A DNA stretch of 64,000 nt. Origin: Sipunculus nudus. Its lineage: Eukaryota > Annelida > Sipuncula > Golfingiida > Sipunculidae. Position 1 is the first letter of the stretch. Each line of letters begins with the position of its first letter. The translations under genes were made by a program, and so were the position numbers. The stretch spans positions 57,739,159 through 57,803,158 of the forward strand of contig CM049313.1 of the NCBI GenBank assembly GCA_026874595.1, in the 5' to 3' direction. Shown one piece after another: positions 58,124 to 64,000 of this stretch. Below the pieces are notes generated by a model that worked only from the letters and a program-made list of their open reading frames with translations, was not told where the DNA came from and ran no database searches.

Positions 58124-58843
58124 CTTGTAGCCTGCATTAGCGAGTTCATGGGCATGTTGGGCCTGACCCCACTCCCACACACTGACCCAGGGATTTGCAT
58201 AGGCCTCTTTATTGGGATATTTATCTCTGGGAAATACAGATGAATTCCAGTAATACCCATCATCCCAGCCTTGGATGTTCAACTTGTACTTGTGGCAAAT
58301 ATGAGCCAGACGAGTAACGAAGTACTCTTTCACACTTTTCACGTTGGGATTTTTCTTAAGGAAAGAAATACAAGCAGGTGACTTTGACGTTGAATCCCTG
58401 GGCAGCTCATCCCCACCAAAGTGAAAAGTCCTGAGCGGGTTTACGTTCTCGTGCATCATGACTAACTGTTTGAGCAGATGTTCCACAAATCTGTACGATG
58501 ACTCCATGCAAGGATTAATGACATTCTGGTTAAACTGCTGGACTGAGTGATACTCAGATTTGTCGTTCCAGTCCGTCAACAAGTACTGTGTTGCCTCTGC
58601 TTGGTCCTTTTCCTTTTTCGCCTTGTATCTGGCCTCCATGGCTTTAACGGCAGCATGACTGTGTCCTGGCATGTCTATCTCCGGGATGACCTCTATGTGG
58701 AGGTCTGCTGCATGCTTCAATATTTCTTTATAATCTGAGACTGTGTAATAACCAGACCCAAGTCCTGATGTATCTGGTCCAGAGCCGAGCTGTGGGACAA
58801 TACACCTGGTCTCTGTAAGGTCATGACCCCGGCATCCTCCAAT
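58124..58843 (-). CDS. Hexosaminidase exon: GH20 catalytic core
   Basis: The exon is 720 nt, 240 codons, phase 0 to 0, from a TTGTCACAG acceptor to a GTGAGA donor. It reads G-S-G-Y-Y-T-V-S-D-Y, I-E-V-I-P-E-I-D-M-P-G-H-S-H-A-A (barrel strand and substrate-binding region), then F-H-F-G-G-D-E-L-P with the catalytic Asp-Glu at exon residues 145-146 (58411-58406). There follow I-Q-G-W-D-D-G-Y-Y-W and V-W-E-W-G. Glu is the general acid; Asp orients the substrate's acetamido group, which itself acts as nucleophile. All key residues seen are intact. Confidence 0.95.
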
Positions 58844-59286
58844 CTGTGACAAGAACGATATACTCAAACATTATCCCAATATGTTCAGCACAAAAAACCT
58901 CTTAACCATATATGTTGTCTCTATACCCTGGCAGAATCACTGAGTGGGTCATTAATGGAAAAATACACCTAAAAGGATCACATAGGACATATACTACTGG
59001 GTTTGCAGATGAACTTTCCTGAAGTTACCAAAATGCCAAATGAGTAAGTAAAGTAAGATATATTCCCTGTTATTGGTTGCTATGAGGACCAAATGTTTAG
59101 GTAGCATCAATATTAATGAGACTGCTTTCAGTGTCCGGTCAAACATGCAGAAATTATTTTTACAACAATACTTTGTCCTTCAGATTTTCATTTCTACATC
59201 AAGAGCTCTAAGAAATTCAAGAAGTTATACAGGTTTTGCAGTACTGTGGCGTACTTGATGATCCACATGCAGCTTTTAACACTAAC

Positions 59287-59750
59287 CTTAGTCAACTCCT
59301 CTATGCCTGGAATTTCGATTCTCCAGCCCGAATCATCCGTGAGGTGTAGGTGAAGTTTGTTCATTTTGTACACAGCCATGTGATCCAAGAGACGAATCAT
59401 ATGTTCTTTGCTGAAAAAATTTCTGGCAACATCGACCTGCATCCCACGATAAGGAAACCGAGGGATATCGTGGATGACCATCAGTTTGAGCTTGACTGAT
59501 CCAGTACCTTCTGCTGTTGAAGCCAAGCTCAGCAGTGACTGGATGCCGTAGAAAATGCCAGCAGCTGATCTTGCAGTGATTATGATCTTATCTGACTGTA
59601 TGCTGACGCTGTAAGCTTGCTTGAGTGAGTCTTCACTGTATAAGGTGCCATCTGGCTTACTCTTTGGTAAACCTGGTTCACCAATTACCAGAGAAATGAA
59701 GTTGTGTTTTGGTAATTCTTCCTTCAAACCAAGTTTGATGGGGAAGTTGC
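59287..59750 (-). CDS. Hexosaminidase exon: GH20b to start of GH20 barrel
   Basis: The exon is 464 nt, phase 1 to 0, from a TTTGTAG acceptor to a GTTAGT donor. The first part (N-F-P-I-K-L-G-L, then Y-S-V-S-I, A-A-G-I-F-Y-G-I-Q-S-L) is the alpha/beta domain that precedes the catalytic barrel. The barrel begins F-P-Y-R-G-M-Q-V-D-V-A-R-N-F-F and continues K-L-H-L-H-L-T-D-D-S-G-W-R-I-E-I-P-G, the conserved second strand. Confidence 0.95.
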
Positions 59751-61291
59751 CTACAAACATATCATAAAAAATACTGATTATTGACAGACACAACAAATGC
59801 ACAGTAATATGCATAAAGTATAGGATGAGGGAATAATGAACAGATCTTAAGATTAGTCTATTTTGAGAAAAAGGTTTTATTATCTGGTACATGTTGTTAA
59901 TGCTTCATATCAGAAAAGTGCATGGGTGGGTGCTTGTTTTACCTGTACTACTTATTGTGATTTTACCCAAAATGGTACTAAGAGATTTTAATAAAATATC
60001 ATGGCGGGTCACAGTGAGACTAAAGAAATTATACAATATATTATGGAATTTATCTTGGACAAACTAACTTTAAAAGTCTTTTCCCAGCCAAGGATAAGAC
60101 CATTTCATTCACTAATATTATGCTAATATTCAGGATTTAGTGACAAAGAATTTTGGTGGAGGTATGTGGTCTTGGAGTGCTTTTTATTTGCGTCCTGTAT
60201 TGATGAAAGAAATATTTACATTAATTAAAGCCTGTTGGAAATGTTGGAAAGAGACCTCAATGTTCTAAGTTTGTGAGATATACCACTGTAATGTTTAGGT
60301 CTGTGAGCCATGCTGTTCAAAACATGATCCGATCCTGATGATATGTACCACAGGGCTGAGAAGAGAGAAACATGGCTGTGATTAGAGCACTGTGATAACC
60401 AGAAAAATCTTTATAAAGAAACCTCCAGAATGGAGTGTGCATGTAGTCTTCAGAAATTGAAACAAACCCCTGATTTGCTTAATTGCATGTAGTGATGGGC
60501 TGATGATCAGTTATAATCAATGACTGATCAATCTCGCAGTGTCATAATTGATTGCAAAGTTTGGCACATAACTTAGGCTTTGTGATGAGGGAATGTGCTT
60601 TCATGTAATTCATGCTAGGAAACTTGAGGAAATTCTAAGTTCACTAATAACTTCATACCTATCAATACTACCGGTATATACATATGTAGGCAATAGGATT
60701 ATATTATATACATAGGCCTTTATATATATATCAGTCTATATTAGGGACTAAATGTAAGTTGAGATGATATACAGGTCTCTATATAATATATGGTCAGAAA
60801 TTTCATTCTTCTGAACAGCCAATTATTTCAAATTATCAGTCAGTAGAAGTAAATCAATTTTCATTTATGACTGATCATGAAATTAACCGATTTCCAACAC
60901 TAACTCCATGACTATATTATGTACATGCAGCAATGGAATTGATTGTTCTGTGTCTGACTTCTACGGTCACTGTCCTGCTGGTTGCACTGTTTTACATACA
61001 AGTAAAGTGAAAGTATCATTTCTCATTATAATATTCAATATAACTAATTAATGCAGCATAATAATTCTTATGTTCCATACACATTATGTGCAGAAAATTC
61101 CTGAAAACATATGTATATATATATATCCCTATATAAAGGCTATAACTTTATGTAATTAAATCAATGTGCCTGTTTCAAACAGGTTCAAATTTATAAAAAT
61201 TTTAAAAAAAGTTTATGCATGATGTGAAAAAGTCCTGCTTTTCAGTAAAGAAAAGTAAATGCATATTTCAGGTTACAGAATTATTACTTAC
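59751..61291. other. Hexosaminidase intron, no other gene seen
   Basis: AT-rich intron bounded by GTAAGT and TTTGTAG on the minus strand. No exon, RNA gene or clear transposon end was recognised. Confidence 0.5.
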
Positions 61292-62248
61292 TCTTTAGGT
61301 ACTCCATCTCATGCTTCAGATTCCCTGTACTGACAACCACCCACGTACTGTTCACAGATGCAGGGACTCCAGGCAACCCCTGTATCTTATAAGGCTTTGG
61401 TACAATCAGCTGGCTATAGCCTGGTCCCTTATCTTGAACAGTGTTAAGCGCAAAACGAACCTCAGGGGTGTAGGGGTCAAAAAGGTCACCTTTCTGCCGT
61501 TTCCACTGTTCTGGACGTACAAAGTTTCGAACAAAATCCAGTGACTCTCCCTTGGTGGATGCCAAGATCTTTGGTAGCTTACCTTCTGCTGTGACGTACC
61601 AGTTTGGAAACACATAGCAACGACTTGCCCCGTTATCCTTTGCGATGAACACCAGGTAATATTTAGCACCAGGTTTAAGGGTGCCAAATTTGGTAGTAGG
61701 TACCAAACGGTACAAGTAGCCATTGATGTGTTCTACAGTGACCACATCGCGACTTGCAACCTTCATCCCCTGATAAGCTGGATCAACATCAAATTTACGC
61801 ATATGATTAAGATAGATAGCCCAGTCACCACTGTGAATGGCTTCTGTTCCTGAATTGGTAATTTCGATGAGGAAAGAAAATTCTCTCTCACTTTCTGGTA
61901 GGATATTGCTGAGGATTTCATAATGTACTGTTAAATGAGTAGCAATGTAATCTATAGTGTTCTGAGTGACTTGTTGGGAATAAACAAGTTTAGCTGTGTT
62001 GTCTTTTTCTTGAAGATCCTCTTTCTTTTCTTCCATTTTTGTTTTATCCTTTTTGGGAACATCAATTTCATCTGTTTCTTCTTTTTGTTGCAGCTTGTCC
62101 TTCTTTTCTTCCACATTTATCATATCTTTTTTAGGAAGATCAATTTCATCTTTCTTCTCCATGTGGAATGATTCTTTATGTTTATTAGCTATATCATAAG
62201 GCAGCTTGAAGTTTTCCTTTTTTATCACATCAATTATCTCCCGATGAC
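61292..62248 (-). CDS. Hexosaminidase exon: charged repeat region and CHB_HEX domain
   Basis: The exon is 957 nt from a TTTTATTTCAG acceptor (phase 1) to a GTAAGT donor (phase 1). After about 30 residues there are two 26-residue tandem repeats rich in Lys/Glu/Asp (residues 33-58 starting D-E-I-D-L-P-K-K, and 59-84 starting D-E-I-D-V-P-K-K). The CHB_HEX-like carbohydrate-binding domain follows (about 103-260: F-L-I-E-I-T-N-S-G, G-D-W-A-I-Y, Y-L-V-F-I, W-Y-V-T), then the start of GH20b with I-V-P-K-P. The true N-terminus is on an exon further upstream. The charged stretch may be a stem between a signal or anchor and the globular enzyme. Confidence 0.9.
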
Positions 62249-62343
62249 CTGAAATAAAAAAAAGATGGTCGTTCTGGTTTGCTTAATATTTATGGTGGAA
62301 TCACATTCACTACTAGAATACGTGTAGTCGACAAGCGACTACG
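62249..62343. other. Intron start, no feature
   Basis: Acceptor side of the intron preceding the first recognised hexosaminidase exon. Confidence 0.4.
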
Positions 62344-63209
62344 TGTATCCACCAAAATCAGAGTAGGACCGGTGAAGTGAGGCATGGATTGAGTGGCAAG
62401 GGGAAATAGAGTAACATGTGTTACATATTAGAATGGATGTCTGCCACGTAAACATGATTGTAGGTGGCACCACCTGTTATTTGAACGAGAGACTATCCAA
62501 GATGTATACTCATGTGAAATTTCAGGTGGAAAAGTCAAACCACTGCAGAGATATGAGTGATTTATCCCACAGCAGACAAACAGATGGACGCTGTGCAAAA
62601 ATGGCTGCAGGTGGCTCCACCATTTTTGTGTATGATATAAAGCTATCAAAGGGCTACATTTGTGTAATATTTTTTTCCTGATTGGTCAAACGAGTCCTGA
62701 GATATAAGCATGGATGTCTACAGCGTGAACCTGAATGTAGGTGGCGCCACCTGTCATAAAATCAAGAAAGCTATGCGGGATGTATACGCATGCCTAATTT
62801 CAGGTAATTTGGTCAAACCACTGCAGAGATAGGAGTGATTTTAACCCAAGGCAGACAAACAGATGGACGCAGTGCAAAAATGGCTGCAGGTGGCGCCACC
62901 ATTTTTGTGCATTTTATGAAATTATCCAAAAGGCTACATTTGAACAAAATTTTTTTCCTGATCAATCAAACGGTTCCCAAGATATGTGGGTTTATGTATG
63001 GAAACAGACGCACAAAAGGACGCTGGGCAGAGAGGAAAGGTCAGAGGTCAAGGCCAATTGGTTAGGCACCAGTTCACATGTGACCTGATAATTGGTGTAA
63101 GTTTTGGAAAAATCCATCCAGTAGTCTCAGAGGAGTTCTCCAGAAACGAACGCGGCGGCAGAACCCCGCCAAAACATAGTATCTGCAAAACTTCGTTTTG
63201 GCGGATACA
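62344..63209. mobile_element. Repeat element with TGTATCCGC ends, copy B
   Basis: It begins TGTATCCACCAAAATCAGAG and ends TTTTGGCGGATACA. GGTGGCNCCACC units lie at about 62464, 62609, 62742 and 62888. Units one and three match each other, as do two and four, so the repeat is a dimer of about 280 bp. Same orientation and family as 57380-57966. Confidence 0.65.
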
Positions 63210-64000
63210 AATATTCAGGATTCATACAAAGCTGAGAAAATAAAAAACCATACTTAAAATTCCTCATTATTTGTTACTGGTATATCTGTATTGGAGAGGC
63301 AATAAAAGAACCTTAACTAACTTAGCAGCCTACTGGCGACACACTTATCCTGTGCTGTATGCTAAGTTTTTTATATTTGGCTATATAGAAAAGGTTACTA
63401 TATAGCGCCATATCGGCCCTCTGACATCACAACCAGATTTCTGCCTTGCCAGAGTGCCTTTACTTTTAAGGTCACATGAGGATGCAAATATTTTAGTAAT
63501 TTCTGACAACGATTTATGGCCTACAGATACATTGTCAATTGACCAGGCTAATTGTTTGCATTTTTAATATACTTTCTGACAACATCAAACATGAACAAGA
63601 AAGATTCTGTTCTAACTCAGCATTTAGGTAAATCCCTCTGCATGTTTGTTGAATTTCTGACCTCATGAATACAAGCATGGCTTGCACGGGTTACTGGGTG
63701 CAGCCAACTTGTATGCGAGACAGGAAATGTCTCATGAGAATTGCCATAGAGACGGGTTTCAGTTTCGGTTTCAAGTTCATATTTATTCTTTTGCATTAAT
63801 GCATCATTCATAGCGTACTGTTAAGACTGTGGGCTGTGTACTACAATATGAATGCAACATGATGGAAGACCACTGTGGTGCATTCCTAGATACTGCTTGT
63901 ACCACGACTCAAGTAGGCTTACCAGCCCAATTATCATTGCCTACTGGGTCAGGTTGTCACGGCTAGTTACTATACTAACATAGGCATCTACAGAGGCATA
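63210..64000. other. No gene recognised
   Basis: The missing 5' exon of the hexosaminidase could be here or beyond the window, but no signal-peptide exon with a phase-1 donor was identified. A 64-codon minus-strand frame at 63617-63811 (E-L-E-T-E-T-E-T-R-L) has no recognised domain. Confidence 0.35.

Larger units (their letters stand above)
50460..62248 (-). other. Beta-N-acetylhexosaminidase (chitobiase-type GH20) gene, 5' end missing
   Basis: Seven minus-strand exons (62248-61292, 59750-59287, 58843-58124, 56538-56298, 53468-53222, 52897-52763, 50538-50460) join with consistent phases (1, 0, 0, 1, 2, 2) and GT..AG borders into about 946 codons ending in TGA. Domains in order: a charged repeat region, a carbohydrate-binding CHB_HEX-like domain, a GH20b-like domain, the GH20 TIM barrel with its Asp-Glu pair, and a C-terminal Ig-like domain. 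This is the architecture of chitobiase, which removes terminal N-acetylglucosamine from chitin oligomers or glycans. The first exon here starts with two bases of a split codon, so a 5' exon, probably with the signal peptide or membrane anchor, lies upstream and was not found. Confidence 0.9.

Overview
The window looks like nuclear DNA of a lophotrochozoan animal, most likely a bivalve mollusc. It is AT-rich and dense in dispersed and tandem repeats. Genes are split into small exons with GT..AG introns, and the recognisable domains (C-type lectin, SRCR, EGF-like, chitobiase-type GH20) are typical of molluscan receptors and glycosidases. No bacterial operon, CRISPR array, rRNA gene or convincing tRNA gene was seen. 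The species cannot be fixed from sequence reading alone.

Layout. (1) 0.9-4.1 kb, minus strand: exons of a cell-surface or secreted recognition gene or genes. These are an EGF-like exon (947-1091), a degraded second half of an SRCR domain (about 1478-1608), an SRCR first-half exon (2001-2339) split by a 158-bp MITE, and the C-terminal half of a C-type lectin domain (3968-4109). (2) 5.4-13.9 kb, minus strand: an 8.5-kb Ty3/gypsy-class endogenous retrovirus with gag, zinc knuckle, protease, RT, RNase H, integrase and an env-like gene. It ends TGTAAG...CTTACA and is flanked by ACAG target duplications. It is dead (several frameshifts in pol, five stops in env). Its two LTRs agree over only about 304 bp plus the tips. 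(3) 14-35 kb: mostly repeats, with a C-type lectin N-half exon on the minus strand (18257-18492), a related exon on the plus strand (28919-29155), and several MITEs with clear TIRs and target duplications. (4) 35.1-50.2 kb: two direct copies of a 5-6-kb gene-free segment, each carrying different later insertions. (5) 50.5-62.2 kb, minus strand: seven exons of a beta-N-acetylhexosaminidase of the chitobiase type (GH20). The splice phases agree at every junction and the catalytic Asp-Glu pair is present. The 5' exon or exons were not found. (6) 62.3-64 kb: a repeat element and unassigned sequence.

How the parts relate. The hexosaminidase is the only near-complete, apparently functional gene. 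The lectin half-exons at 18.3 kb and 4.0 kb lie on the same strand, have matching phase 0 and together make one complete CTLD. If they are spliced together, the retrovirus sits in the intron between them in the gene's orientation. The nearby SRCR copy looks broken by a transposon and by a stop codon. The duplicated 35-50 kb segment acts as a natural empty-site control for several mobile elements and abuts the 3' end of the hexosaminidase gene.
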